A DNA stretch of 64,000 nt from Dermanyssus gallinae (lineage: Eukaryota > Arthropoda > Arachnida > Mesostigmata > Dermanyssidae): the NCBI GenBank assembly GCA_003439945.1, contig QVRM01006771.1, positions 673,501 through 737,500 on the forward strand, written 5' to 3'. How positions within the stretch are numbered: position 1 is the first letter of the stretch; every line of letters begins with the position of its first letter. Below, in pieces: positions 1 to 11,509 of this stretch. Position numbers and translations under genes: made by a program. The notes under the pieces were generated by a model. The model worked only from the letters and a program-made list of their open reading frames with translations. It was not told where the DNA came from and made no database searches.

Positions 1-483
1 AAATACCTCAAAATCATTACCCTACGACCACTCAGCGCTCAAAACTAACACATTCGAAAAAACTAACACATTCATGACGATCACTTTGGTACCAACTCGA
101 TGTCAATGCGAGCTGTAGTTGCGGAGTAATTACGATTTTTCGGAGGGCCTGTCCAGATTAAGTGCATGTAAAATGACTGTGTGGCGACGTTCACTACCGC
201 CGACGTGTCGCGCGACAGCCGCAGCGCGTCATTTTCTATGCACTTAATCTCGACACGTTCGCCGAAAATCGTCATCACTCCGCAACCACAGCTCGCATTG
301 ACATAGATTTGGTACCAAAATGATCGCCATGAGATCATTTTGGTACCAAATCTATGTCAATGCGATTGGTACCAAAATGATCGCCATGAGATCATTTTGG
401 TACCAAATCTATGATCGCGCGTTTGCCTGCATGTATTACTTTTAAGCGCTGTGTGGGCGTAGGGTAATGCCTTTGAGATATTT
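1..483. mobile_element. Foldback / MITE-like inverted-repeat element
   Basis: The first and last roughly 45 bases are imperfect inverted repeats: both ends, read inward, begin AAATA(C/T)CTCAAA and share CATTACCCTACG and CAGCGCT. The interior is also palindromic. A block near 95-140 containing TCAATGCGAGCTGTAG is matched inverted at about 265-305, and a second pair around ATTAAGTGCAT / ATGCACTTAAT closes on a centre near 195. A 51 bp segment (CCAAAATGATCGCCATGAG...) is directly repeated near the right end. No transposase is present, so this is a non-autonomous element. The window starts at or inside its left end, so no target-site duplication can be read. Confidence 0.75.
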
Positions 484-1177
484 GGCGTGAAAGCTAATAA
501 ACTACTTCATTTTTGGCGAATTCTCTTCTAAGCGACCATGTCGCATCTTCTGGGCGGTCTTATATGCTCTTCAGAAGAACACAAACACGACGGTGTGCTT
601 AGTTTCTGTATAGAAGGACTAGTTGCCTCGCCATTGCACATTTTGTGCTCCTATGTAGAGCAAAAATACCTGTTGCCAACGGAACTGTAGAATGAAGACA
701 GACGAATATGCGCGGGTTCACACACTCACTATTCTTATTTATTATATTTCACCACACGCCAGAGAGCGATACGGCAGCGCCGTCTCTCTTCGTATTATTA
801 TTGTTGTTGTTGCCTAGCTAGCTTACACAATGTCCCGGCGGTTAGCGCAAAGCTGTTTCCACCGCCGGAACTCACACAGATCACACACTTGACACTGCCG
901 CTACACTACCGCTAACAGTCACTCAACTAACAATAGATATATATATAAATCTGCCTGCATCTGCCAGCCACAATCACTCACCACCCTAGTGCAGCACTGC
1001 TGCCACGCTCCCGCCGCTGTCGCTGCCAGGCCGTCGGACGTGCCGGTCGCCGCCGGACTAAGGGTTTGCAGAGTGCGCGTTACGCCGAACGCGCGGGATA
1101 GCAAGAGGATGACAAAATGGCGCGCACCCCCTTTTATACGGCCGGCGACCGGCAACGTGACAGTGCACGAACGTGCA
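484..1177. other. No gene seen
   Basis: I see no recognisable coding region. The open frames here are short and show no family motif. It contains a short run of GTT triplets near 800-815. Confidence 0.5.
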
Positions 1178-1277
1178 GTGGCGGGTTGTGGCCAACAGAG
1201 CAGTGGCGGGTTGTGACCAACAGTGCCGTGGCGGGTTGTGGCCGACAGTGCTGTAACGGGTTATGGTCAACAGGCAG
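1178..1277. repeat. 25 bp minisatellite, four copies
   Basis: The unit GTGGCGGGTTGTGGCCAACA plus five bases is repeated four times in tandem. The copies diverge slightly, and the last has GTAACGGGTTATGG. It is GC-rich, unlike its AT-rich surroundings. Confidence 0.85.
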
Positions 1278-1466
1278 AGATCATCATCATCATGGCGCGC
1301 TAATACAGACTTCTATTCGCGGCCATCCAATATGCAACAACACCAGTGTCACAAATTGTAGTAATTTCACTCTCACTCCGAAACAAGACTTCTCAGAGAC
1401 TAAAAACATCTGTTTTAACGAGCTCTACAATTCCACATATCGCGCTTCAAATATTCCTGAAACACC

Positions 1467-1514
<48 letters not shown>

Positions 1515-1829
1515 TGTGATAGATGCTTCAATTCCACTGAATCGAAGAGACAGCAATTAATCTGTCTGATGCTAGTCTTCCATCTAATTACCACAAATAT
1601 ATGTCTTAAACCGACACTCCTATTGTAAATATTAATGTGCAATTTTTAACTTCTACTTTCGACGCTATTTTGCATAAATACAGTGCGTGACGAAATATGA
1701 CATAGTGCTCCCTGGGTAGAGACCGCTTCATTTTAGCGATTTTAACAACAACATCTGCGTAGAATCGCGCCATCGTTCACGTACGAAACTTTTAAAGAAA
1801 TCTTACCACCGCTGTGGACCAAGACAACG
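1278..1829. repeat. (TA)n microsatellite at 1471-1511 in gene-free sequence
   Basis: About 20 TA units lie at 1471-1511. Reading frames through it give only Ile-Tyr runs. The rest is gene-free and may include the 5' leader of the R2-like element that follows. Confidence 0.7.
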
Positions 1830-4394
1830 ATGGCATCACGTGACGGCAGCAACACTGCCGGAAGACTCAGCTGCCAGACTTGCAGGCGAGTATGCAAATC
1901 TGGCGCGGGCCTCGCGAGCCACATAAGATTGACTCACAATCAACGAGAAGTTCGTGCCACCTCCCCAACTCCTAACCGATCACAGACTAATAATTTGATG
2001 TTGACCCCCCCTCTAAGAAGGCCAGATGGAACCCACAAGACCGTGAACTTTTAGCAACATTAGAAGCAGATTTGATATTAGATAATAATAACGAAACACA
2101 TAGAGAAATTGACCACCTTTTAGCTACTCATTTTAACTCTCGCACATCTGGGGCGATTAGAGGCTAACGTAATTCTCAGGCGCATAAGGATCTGGTAGAG
2201 GACCTCCGTAAAAAGAGATCTCACCTGGATTCCAACCCTGACGGATCTGAGCTTCCTGGGCCTAGTCGGCCTCGATAATCTGAATTAGATGGCCCCTATA
2301 ATCCATCCCAAAAACGTCAAGACTACGTCACCACTAAAAAACTTTTTAGCCAAAACCGATCCAAATGCGCTCATGAGGTGCTGGACGGCAAACACACCAT
2401 ACACAACATGCAGGCCACCGAAGTTGTAGAACACTGGGTTAACACGATGACACAACCACCCCCTGAACCACTTTCTTGTTCCGTATACACTCCGAACTCT
2501 GATCTCTTTGAGGTTTCCCTCCCTATCTCCCTAAAGGAAACCCACGTAGCTCTCCGCGGACCTTCTAAAGCACTAGGCTTGGACGGAATTTGTCCTTCGT
2601 CCCTCCGTAAACTCCCGTTAGAAGTACTCTGTTGTATTATTTAACATACTATTAATTAGCGATATTGCCTCAGCCCATGAAACTGCTCGCTTAGTGTTCA
2701 TCCCTAAAATTAACAATGCCACATCCCCAAGCAATCTGCGACCCCTATCTATTAGTTCATACTTACAAGGAACGCTTAACAGAATTCTCTCCAGACGCCT
2801 CCAGAACTCTATTAAGCTTCTCCCAATCCAGCGAGCGTTTCACCCCTATAATGATACCTTCGAGAATCTTGCGGTTCTGGATGGTATCCTTAACGCCAAG
2901 TTTGCAGGACGTGAGCTCAGACTCGCCTCAATCGACCTCCGTAAGGCGTTCGACATAGTGAGTCATGACTCCGTCCTGTGGTCACTCCGGACTCGCGGAT
3001 ACCCGGAGGTATTCATTAATTATATCGAACGCTTGTACCTCTCATCTAAAACTCTCATAGAATTTGGACAAGAGTGTCGCACATTTCGGCCAACTAGGGG
3101 TGTTAGGCAGGGAGATCCTCTGTCCCCCCTTTTATTTAATCTAGTTCTCGACGACATTCTTTCAAAATTAGACAAAACGTATATTGGGTACGAACTTACT
3201 GATGACTTCCGCCTTATGGGCTTAGCCTTTGCGGATGATCTCATCCTCCTAGCCTCCACGAAACCTACTCTCCAACGGCTCCTTAATATTGCGGACCCCC
3301 TTTTGAAATCCCGAGGCCTTAAAATTAATACTAATAAAAGCTTTACTATGTCCCACCTATTTAATAGGAAGGAAGGTAAAGGTTCTATTAACACCGTACC
3401 AGAATTTAACGTTGGAGATCAGCAATTGCCAGCTAAAATTATAAGCGATCGATGGAGATATCTTGAAGTCGACTTTGACAGCAATGGCAGAGTTGACTCC
3501 ACCAAGGATATACTCCTTAATCTACTCAACAGACTCGCGATAGCTCCCCTTAAACCCCACCAAAGACTCATATTTTTGAAAGACTTTCTCATTCCCCGCC
3601 TCCTATATAAACTGGTCTACGGTCCCAGACCATTTTACGCACTCCTTAGCGACCTAGATTAGTTACTGGTCTCAACAACTACACAACACGTACGATGGGG
3701 CACAAAAGCATACGAAACGCCCTTTGTACATTACTGGATTAAGGGTATGCCCTACCTATCTGGTAAGGAGTATTTAAACCTACTAAAGCTCAGGATCAAC
3801 GCACTGCCAACGCGTGACAGATTGGCCAGGAGACGCCCGGGCTACAACAAACGTTGTAGACACGGGTGTCATGCGCCTGAGACGTTGGCTCATGTCGCTC
3901 AGATGTGCGATACAACACACAAACAAACTATTAAGAGACATGACGACGTTTGTGGTCGCGTGGCGCGAATTCTCCGCGAGAGGGGTCATGAGGTGGTTCG
4001 TGAGCGAGTATTCCGTCGACCGGGCGCACCGGGTCTAAAGCCTGACCTCATAATAACAACACCTACCGAGATCTGGGTTTTAGATGCCGAGGTTTGCGGC
4101 CCGAACCTGGCAAAAGCGCGGCAGGACAAGATCACCAAATATGACGTCGAGTTCCTAAGGGCGGCGTTCCCCGACCCGCAAAAACCTTGCAGATTTGGAT
4201 CCATCACTATCTCTATGAGTGGTGTATGGGACTCCGAATATGCGAGGGCGCTCTTAGGACTCGGCGTCACGAAGAGGAATCTTATGGATCTTACCGTTTT
4301 AACGTTGCAAGGAACCTTGAGAATATACCGCTCGCACCGGGTCCATAAGAGCGGGGGCTACCATCAAGCAAGGACACGGACAGCTGATTCTTGA
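1830..4394 (+). pseudogene. R2-like polyprotein, frameshifted
   Basis: One protein is spread over two frames. Frame of 1830: a C2H2 finger (CQTC, then H-x4-H in SHIRLTH) at about 1875-1950. A shift at a C run near 2005-2011 leads to the frame of 2024: a Myb-like stretch starting RWNPQDRELLATLE, followed by in-frame stops near 2165 and 2276 and the GLDGICP start of the RT domain. A second shift near 2645-2690 returns to the first frame: VFIPK, LRPLSI, DLRKAFD, GVRQGDPLSP and the active-site FADDL (about 3220-3235). An in-frame TAG at 3660-3662 is followed by a CCHC knuckle (CRHGC...HVAQMC, about 3855-3910). The endonuclease follows, with KPDL, VLDAEV and DKITKY supplying the PD...D...K residues. 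A single N-terminal finger is the pattern of the one-finger R2 lineages. The original protein would have come from a single long ORF; this copy is dead. Confidence 0.88.
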
Positions 4395-4488
4395 TCTCAC
4401 GTGACACCTTTTTACCACCATTTGTATTAAGGCGAGCACTGCCGAATGTGCAAACGTATTGTAAATTATTAATAAATCATCACAATAT
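1830..4488 (+). mobile_element. R2-clade non-LTR retrotransposon, decayed copy 1
   Basis: The domain order zinc finger, Myb-like, reverse transcriptase, CCHC, restriction-like endonuclease is that of R2 elements. The 3' boundary at about 4488 is set by comparison with copy 2 at 35608-36222, which matches up to ATCATCACAATAT and then diverges. The 5' boundary is not visible, so 1830 is only the first recognisable Met codon. The flanks are not 28S rDNA, where canonical R2 elements insert. Confidence 0.85.
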
Positions 4489-5359
4489 TTTCTATATAAA
4501 GCTTAGCCCGCTTCTCTTCTCAGTCTTACTCAGTGACCAACCAGGCTCCATTCATGACTACTACCATGTATTCGCATAACTCTCTATGCCGTCTTCGTGT
4601 CATATTGTGTATGAATCCAAATGAATGTTTGATTATGCTAGATACATACGGCGAGCACAAAGGTCTAAGGAATAACGTGTCGAAAATAAAAGCTATAAAG
4701 TTCAGATCCGGGGTTCCTCAGGGGAAGTGATAGGCTTGACTTAGGTGATGCTCTGGTATTTGTCTTGAAGTTAACCTATATGGGCGTTAAGCTAACGCCA
4801 AGCGTTACACCGTTCTGCACTCAAATATCTCAGCAAGTTATTAGCAACATTGTCGCCAAGGTGCCTCAATCTAGGCGCGTCAGAAGCTTTCAGTAAAGAC
4901 AGCCTTCGGTGGCATCGTATGTTATTACACTATCTAACGCTCGACAAGGTGAAGGCAACGTTACTTAAGTGAGTCTTGGGCCTGCTTAGAAGCGCACAGA
5001 ACAGGCTAACTTATAGTCTGTCCAAAACGACGCCGTTCATCGAGGATCTTGTAAACCGCCACGTTCTGATCCGCTTTTCCGTCCACGAATTCTATTACAA
5101 ACTGTGGTAAATGACTGGGTTATAATACATTTGATAACTATAACACTTACGACGAATCTCGCTGTAGATTTTGTGGCCTGATTTGCACCAAACCTTATCA
5201 TGGGCCAGCGGCAGCTTTTTGGGTCGGTGATATTTTCCGGATGAATACATATATCAAACAAAGTTGATATGTTCAAGATTAAAAAAACAAAGTTCTATTT
5301 CAAGAAGTAATCAACACATTGTGCAAAAATGCCGAAACGTGATGTAAACTTCAACAAAA

Positions 5360-5390
<31 letters not shown>

Positions 5391-5450
5391 CAAAATAGAC
5401 GAATACAAGCAACTCTGAACTGGGCTATGCAAGCTGGGCAGAGAGTGTGT
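4489..5450. other. No gene seen; (TA)n at 5361-5391
   Basis: I see no family motif in any frame. A TA microsatellite lies at 5361-5391. The right end is the expected 3' side of the minus-strand receptor gene, but I could not identify a convincing AATAAA signal close to its stop codon. Confidence 0.5.
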
Positions 5451-8400
5451 CTAAAATAAGCTTGTTGCCAGGTTGTTTACGATAGCTACGAACGTTTTAT
5501 GCTTACGACCTCGTTCCTGTCGCCGCGGTGGAACGGGAGTAGCCCATATCTTCAATGTGGTCCTCATTTTTATCAACATGTTCGTCGTTTTGTTCACTGT
5601 TGCAGTCGATGCTTTCTGCTTGTGAAGTTGACGTAACCAAGACGTGGCAAGCTCGCCGATGAACATTAGAGTGCCGGACGCCGTCAGGGAGGTCAGTACA
5701 AGAAAGAGCAGTCCTCGCAGGTGACCGAAGTTGATGTCGGCTGTGACGCCCTCCGGCTCGCGTACGCTGCCATATCGGCCATAGCCGCAATGCGCCTGCC
5801 AGAAGTCCACGTGGCCCGATTCGACAAGACGTCTGCTCAGAGGGCCAAACAAGCGGGCATACGAACAACCTGAAAAAACAGGATTTTCTTCAACAGCAAT
5901 AGAATACTTATCACCATAGTCGCAATGCCACCTGCACGATATCATCGCTTATCCGACACTGCAACAACCGGCACGGGATTTGTCAATTGAACCGCAGCTG
6001 AGGACGTCGTTGTTATTGATAGCGTCCTTTTGACATCACCCCTGTTGGACTATACGGTGACCTTTTTACTTAATTTGCGCATATTCAATATTATGGAGCT
6101 TCGCAAAGCTGACTGAAACTCGCGGGTACGACTCACAGTCTACCGGGAGCTGGCATCCTGGTACGTCATAGTCAAACAAGCGGTCATCGAGAGGCGCTTG
6201 AAGTACTTTATAAACTAGCGTCACGCGTGAGGTTAAGAGCATATTGGATGCATGATATTGTTTGGATATTGGATGCATGATATTGTTTGGATGGCCTATA
6301 GGAGGTGATGCTTGTCCCCTCCTGTGACTTCTTTGGGTGACCAGAGTGAACCGTTCTCCGGGGTTCGAGCCCCCGTCTGGGCGCCACTCCTACGGCTTGG
6401 GGAGGAATCCGTGTTTAGTGGGTTTCCGAGTCTCACACTAGTCACGCTGCTAGTGGCCCATGCGCATCATGCATTCCCGAAACCTCCCAGAACAAAAAAA
6501 TGAGTGAACCGTTCGGCGTCCGCAGCGTCAGTAGGTTGGCTTTCGGAAGTAGTGGTGGAGTTTTTCGAGTTGCTGCTTGTACTTCAGTCAGGTGGCGACG
6601 CTGGCCGCGTGCACTTCTTCGCCGCAGTTGTAGCAGACTGCGGTCGCCTGACACTCCCTGGAGAGGTGCCCCAGTGCCCCCACCTGTGGGACCGCTTGTC
6701 TGTCACTACGGCGTTAGTGCACGAGGGCACAGAGTATTTCACTCGTTAGCACGGTGATCCACTGATTAGACACGAAGACCACCTCAGGTGAATGCGTTTT
6801 AAATTCAGAACCCTGGCAGCATTGGGGGGGGGGGGGGGGGTGTGGGTGGGATATTTGGACAACGGACGTCCACCGGCCGCTGGCCTTCTTTTGTGGGAGG
6901 CCAAGAACCAGCTGTTCCTCGATAAGCAATGCCCTGCGGAGGATAACCCTGTTGTCTTGAGAGGTTATACCCTCTATGATGTTCCTGACCAGGAGCCCTC
7001 GTATGGATTACTGGTCCATCCTAGCGTCCATCTCTCCGACAGAGTTTTGGGCCTGGAGAAAGGAGCTGCCCCCTCCCTGTGCCGCCTCTGCCATTACCAA
7101 CCGCACTCACTGCTGGACAGTTGCTGGACGCTACTTATCCTGACGTTGTAGGCGTAAAGGTCCACCTGGAGCCCATCCCCCTGATCATATTGCGTCGTTT
7201 TTTCCTTCCTTTTTTTAAGGAAGGTTGTTATCGTGCTGCGGGAGTGACAGCGAGGTAGAGGCCCTGTGCTCGGGAGAGGCACTCAAGGAGTTTGCCGACT
7301 CTTTTCTGCTCACCCTGGCTTGTCATGTAGTGTCATGTACAGACGCGCTTAGTCGCAGGAAGGTCCCACCTCAACTAATCAGGTTGATGTCAGAATATCT
7401 AAATCACCGTGCAGTACGAGGGCAAGGAGTTCCCTAGGAGTGCGGGGATTCTGCAGGGGTTCATACCATTCCCAGACTGGAGCCACAGCTCTGGAACCTG
7501 GCATATGATAAAGTGCTCGAATTCAAAAAGCAAAGGCCATGACCGCTGAATTAGAATTTCGGAAGAATAAAGAATCGATATTTACTTCTGGATGAAAACT
7601 AAGGGTTTGAAGGTAACCCCAACCAAAAGCTATTCTTCTGATCGACAGGAAAAATGCCTTCCTATGGGGCGATCGTTGGATGACATTGAGACAAAGGTGG
7701 TGAACGCAGCAAGATACCTTGGAGTCCACCTAGACCAATGCATGAGCGGTACCTCCCACATCAAACGTGCAGTTGAGAAACCTCAGTTATCTAACCAACA
7801 AAAGCGAGTCAATCGCTTTTCACGCTCTTAAGCGGCAGCCCAGTTGTATCTTAAAAACGCAATCATGATGTTTGTCTGCAGCAATCTAAGGATGGCATCG
7901 CTTAGTGTAGCTAAAATTTATACAAATAAAGGTAATGAAAGATAAAAATAAAGTATAAGCGTGCGTACGGTTACAGCCTTCTATTCACAGATTATGCTAG
8001 GCTGTAAAATGGCTAAAACAGTTACCTGCCCACCCTGGACTTGAATTATTTCTCTTCTGTTTTTTTCAACTCGTAATTTTGCACTTTGCAGTTGAACAGT
8101 GTTATGTCTAAATTGCACGATTAACCACGTTCAGTGATAGTCACTGTGGTTCGCTTACCTTTTTGAAAAATAATCGTCTCAAGGTTGTTTTTAATCACCT
8201 GTGGCACAAAATGTGTGTGCTTATCTAGTCCAATGAGCCTCATTACGTTGGAGATTTCAACATCTTCGGCGAGCACGAGTTTTTCGGTTTCGCGTTTGAG
8301 ATATGATGGGAGTTTTACAGGGTCGACAATACCTTCGAGAACACCGCTTTCGCCGAGCAGCCATAGTAATGAGTCGCTTGTTACATCCCGGTTAGACCGT

Positions 8401-9845
8401 GAGCGGAGCTCCTTGACTATTGGCTCAATAAAGTCCAGATACGTAAAGAGTTTGACGTGGGAACGCCTCGATCGCGACAGAATCGACTTGAAGTGTTGGC
8501 TCACCTCCTCGATACGGTCAAACTTGCCCTCGAGTCTGGGAATTTTAACCGACGTTGCAAATAGAGCACTGTATGTGGCGAATACAAAGAACACGCTAAA
8601 CCTCCAGAGAAGGACGAGCGCGTGCATACGTCGAATTCCGCTCGTTCGCGCGCCTGGCGAGAACGGCAACATCCACAACACCAGAAGCAGTCCTGTAAAT
8701 CGACTCAGCAGCTGCTGCTGATGGCTGGAAATCTTTGCTGTTGTTGTTGTTGTTGTTGCTGCTGCTGGTATTGTTGTTGCGGCCGAGACGAGAACGCCCA
8801 GACACAGATAGGTGAACCACACGCTAAACGAGAACACCGAAACGAATGTGTACCCGTTGACGGTTGCGAGCTTCGGCACGGTGGCTATTGTTAGCGGGTG
8901 CACTTCGAAAGGCGGCAGCATCGTGAAGTGGACGAGGCGCGACTCTTGAAGTACTACGTCGCCGAGCGCTAGTGTCGATCTTCGCTGTAGCAGCTCGTTA
9001 AGCCGACCCTCCCATCTACTGGGGTAGGTTGGACTCAACCGAGTTCCGTACACGTTTAAAACGTTCGTCTGCGCCGAGCCATCTTCCTCGCGAGCAACGA
9101 AGCTGAAATTAAAGTACTCCAAGATCGTGTACAGCAGGTAGTTGTTGAAGCCTACAACGAGCGTGTTGTGTCGTAGACACGGCCTCGGCCGAAACGGCGG
9201 TCTAAGTTCGCACCGCAGCCCTGGCGAACCGGCCGTGCGGCGGGTTCGCAGCAAGCTTGTGGCCAGCCCGGTAAGGAACGGCTCCCCGTACAGTGGCAGC
9301 ACCGGTACACGCGTCGACAGCGCTCCTCTCAGCTGTATACCACAGCGGCCGCACACCGAATCGACGAGTTCGCCGACCACGTACACACTGTAGGCTTCGG
9401 TCGTGAGTATACGTTTCGGCGCATACGATGCGCCTCGTATAGCATCATCACCCGTTTGTTGTTGGACAAAAGCGTCACAGCATCGCAGCAGCATGCCCAG
9501 GCCGGCAGAGGTCAGACCCTGAACCGGCGAACGGTCGTCCGCGGGCCTGAGCTCGCCCACGGCACAAATGTGGGACACCCATGGCAGACAGCGCACTACG
9601 AAATCCCGCAAGACGTCAAACTCGGCCGGAAGCTGGCCCACAAACACGACATCGAGATCCTCGGAGTCGACTAGCGACGAGTTGAGTATGCAGCCGAGCG
9701 GCGTTTGTACGTATGTGCTTCGCGGGTAATGGCGCTGAATATACGAAATATCGTCGGCGGCGGCCGTCGTCGTCTGGTTGAGGAGCTGTACAACGAGCTG
9801 CGAACGTTTAAGCAGTTTACTAAGCAACATGCTGAAATGAAACAT
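5451..9845 (-). CDS. Ionotropic-receptor-like chemoreceptor, two exons
   Basis: Exons 9845-8159 and 5869-5451 give about 700 residues, a usual IR length. The donor AAAG|GTAAGC and acceptor TTTTTTCAG|GT are both phase 1 and rebuild a Gly codon, so the join keeps frame. Residues 1-225 form a divergent N-terminal domain. The ligand-binding S1 half is at about 230-328 (it begins GFNNYLLYTILEYFNFSF), M1 at about 332-356, the pore segment at about 385-396 (LLLVLWMLPFSPG), M3 at about 409-431 (ATYSALFATSVKIP, in the place of the iGluR SYTANLAAF motif) and the S2 half after it. M4, with its GEL end, lies at about 614-636 in exon 2. By family it would be a plasma-membrane, ligand-gated cation channel subunit; the ligand is unknown. 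Start: ATG at 9845, but TTTCATTTCAG at 9832-9842 looks like a splice acceptor, so a further 5' exon is possible. Odd: a Thr run between M1 and the pore. I cannot name the orthologue. Confidence 0.8.
6310..6500 (+). mobile_element. R1-like retrotransposon 3' end with poly-A
   Basis: The 3' untranslated end contains GTGGG...CTCACACTA at 6418-6438 and a seven-A tail ending at 6500. The same arrangement ends the R1-like elements at 14519-19508 and 27299-27801, so this is a 5'-truncated copy of a related family. Confidence 0.7.
6503..6690 (-). pseudogene. R1-like gag (ORF1) zinc-knuckle fragment
   Basis: The minus strand reads VGALGHLSREC, then CYNCGEEVHAASVAT and a stop. This is the second and third CCHC knuckle of the ORF1 protein found at 14566-16233 (there GHLSREC and CYNCGEEGHAANVAAC). 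It lies opposite in orientation to the 3' end just before it and to the RT piece after it, so the intron holds rearranged debris rather than one element. Confidence 0.65.
6690..7330. other. Unassigned intron sequence with a (G)17 run
   Basis: A run of 17 G lies at 6824-6840. A 119-codon plus-strand frame (6792-7151) shows no motif I can name. Given its neighbours it may be retrotransposon debris. Confidence 0.4.
7330..7830 (+). pseudogene. R1-like reverse transcriptase fragment
   Basis: Pieces in several frames read VPPQLIRLMSEYLNHRAV, then LEPQLWNLAYDKVLE (matching the GPLLWNLAYD block of R1-type RTs), then KVVNAARYLGVHLDQ (the thumb-region KYLGV block). The catalytic YADD block is missing. 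It is heavily decayed and lies inside the receptor intron on the opposite strand to the gene. Confidence 0.6.
8735..8790 (-). repeat. Coding trinucleotide repeat in the IR-like gene
   Basis: An imperfect ACA/GCA-type repeat, read on the minus strand, encodes AAATTTTTTAK between M1 and the pore segment of the receptor. It keeps the reading frame. Confidence 0.8.
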
Positions 9846-11465
9846 CAAATCAACTAGTCGTAACTAGTCGTTCTGAGTGCGATCCCTTTTAAAAATAAAG
9901 CAACATGCTACAATTGGCAGAGCCGTACAAGCTGCACAGTCAGCCGAGGATGCGTCCGCAGAACCTCGTAGCATCGGCTTCGCTGCGGTTTTGCTAGTGA
10001 GCAGCCGTTCTCTCTGTCTCTCTCTCTGTGTCTCTTTGGAAGCCGGAACTTTAGAGCTTCGCACTGTGTTCGGATTCAGTAGAGATCGGTGGCGCAGGCG
10101 CGAAATGGCGGCAATATGTTGACGACAGATGGCGTGCTGTTTAGCTGGTCAGCGTTCACATGTGCAAATGAACGGTGTTGGCTTTGCAACTCTGGCGTGT
10201 TGTCGTCAAGGAGGAGCTGGGTCTACGCAAGCAAACGTACGGGGGCAGCCAGCTTTGACATGAGTATGGCGTGCTCAAGTGCTGTATCTGACAGCAACCG
10301 AGCAAAAGACGAGGCCAGAGCCTTGCAGTCAGGGTACTGCTTCGTGCTATTCGTCAACAACGCTTGCTGAGGCGTTTAAACAATGTGTCACTTCACTCAG
10401 TCGTGGCGTCGCCTTATCGGCAATACGTTGCGTATCGGCGCAGCTAATAGATGGAGTATTATTCTCAATGGAGTATTACTAATATGTTGCGGGTCAGCTA
10501 GAAAACGCGCGAGAGCTCGGAAAGCCCAGCACCGCGAGTTTACTGAATGAACTGCACTGCGGGGTTTCGAATCAACTGCGTATTGGCTGCTTTGCAGGGA
10601 CGGCAATGCATGAAAGCGAAGGTGTGTCGCACATGTCACGTTTGCAAAGCGAACTCAATTGCCTAAACAGTTACTGTTACCTTTCGTGTCGGGAATTAGC
10701 AGCGCAGTTCCGTGGGGAACTAGTGAATGAAGGCAACCTTCGTAGAGTGATTGTCGGACGGCGCCAATGCAGTTAGCACAGGTGCCCCACAGTCACTTTA
10801 TTTTGCTTTGCCCCCCCACCTACACATCGGTATACCGCCCACATTCACGGATTCACGGTGGGTCTTTTCAAAACGCATCTTGAATCGTGTATTGGGCTCT
10901 TTAAGTCGGCGTCGCTCAATGCTAGCTGATGAAGGGCTCAAAGATTCACCTGCTGCCATTGAGATGAAAGTGCCGCTGCCTCTTGTATCGTCTTCCCCTT
11001 CACCTCAAACCTACATGATCGATTCCTGTCGCCCGGGAAACTCGTTTTTTGACGTTCTACGCGCGTTGTTACCGTCCTTCGGTAATGTCACGAAGACAGA
11101 ACCGTGAGCGTAAATGCTGTGCGTACGCTGAAGGCAGCTGTACGGAGCTTTGACTGGGTGGGCAGCAACGCCCTCGCCTTTCTCGATCTAGCCAGCAACG
11201 TCAGCGCTCGGGTGGCATGGTCATTTGAAGCAAGCCGGCTAAGCGATGGCGGATTGATTGATCGGGGGCGACTTTGGAGTATCGGTCGAAACACACGAAT
11301 CGCATAAAAGCATTTGTATGTATATATATACGCGTCAACCCGTCAGCCAGTACACGGGTACTTTCTGAACGTGACCACTTTGAAGGTTGTCGTATTATCC
11401 ATAGCTTTCTTCTTACGAAAGGCGGCTGACTTAGTTGTCTGCGATAAGCATAATTAGTATACGTG

Positions 11466-11509
<44 letters not shown>

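Larger units (their letters stand above)
5870..8158 (-). other. Intron of the IR-like gene
   Basis: The 2,289 bp intron has a consensus GTAAGC donor (8158-8153) and an acceptor with a run of six T (TTTTTTCAG, ending at 5870). It contains rearranged pieces of R1-like retrotransposon between about 6310 and 7830 and a run of 17 G at 6824-6840. Confidence 0.75.

Noticed and set aside
81..338. 85-codon minus-strand frame in the foldback element
   Set aside because: It lies across internal palindromes of a non-autonomous element and has no recognisable domain.
1117..1642. Frames ending in long Ile-Tyr runs
   Set aside because: They are translations of the TA microsatellite. Similar frames near 11460-11510, 27275 and 32065-32153 were set aside for the same reason.
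4489..4620. 28S rDNA flank for the R2-like element
   Set aside because: The sequence after the 3' end does not resemble the known R2 target region of 28S, and no rRNA sequence was seen elsewhere in the window.
8622..8894. Plus-strand frame with a run of Cys codons opposite the IR-like gene
   Set aside because: It is the antisense reading of the Thr/Ala trinucleotide repeat in the receptor exon.
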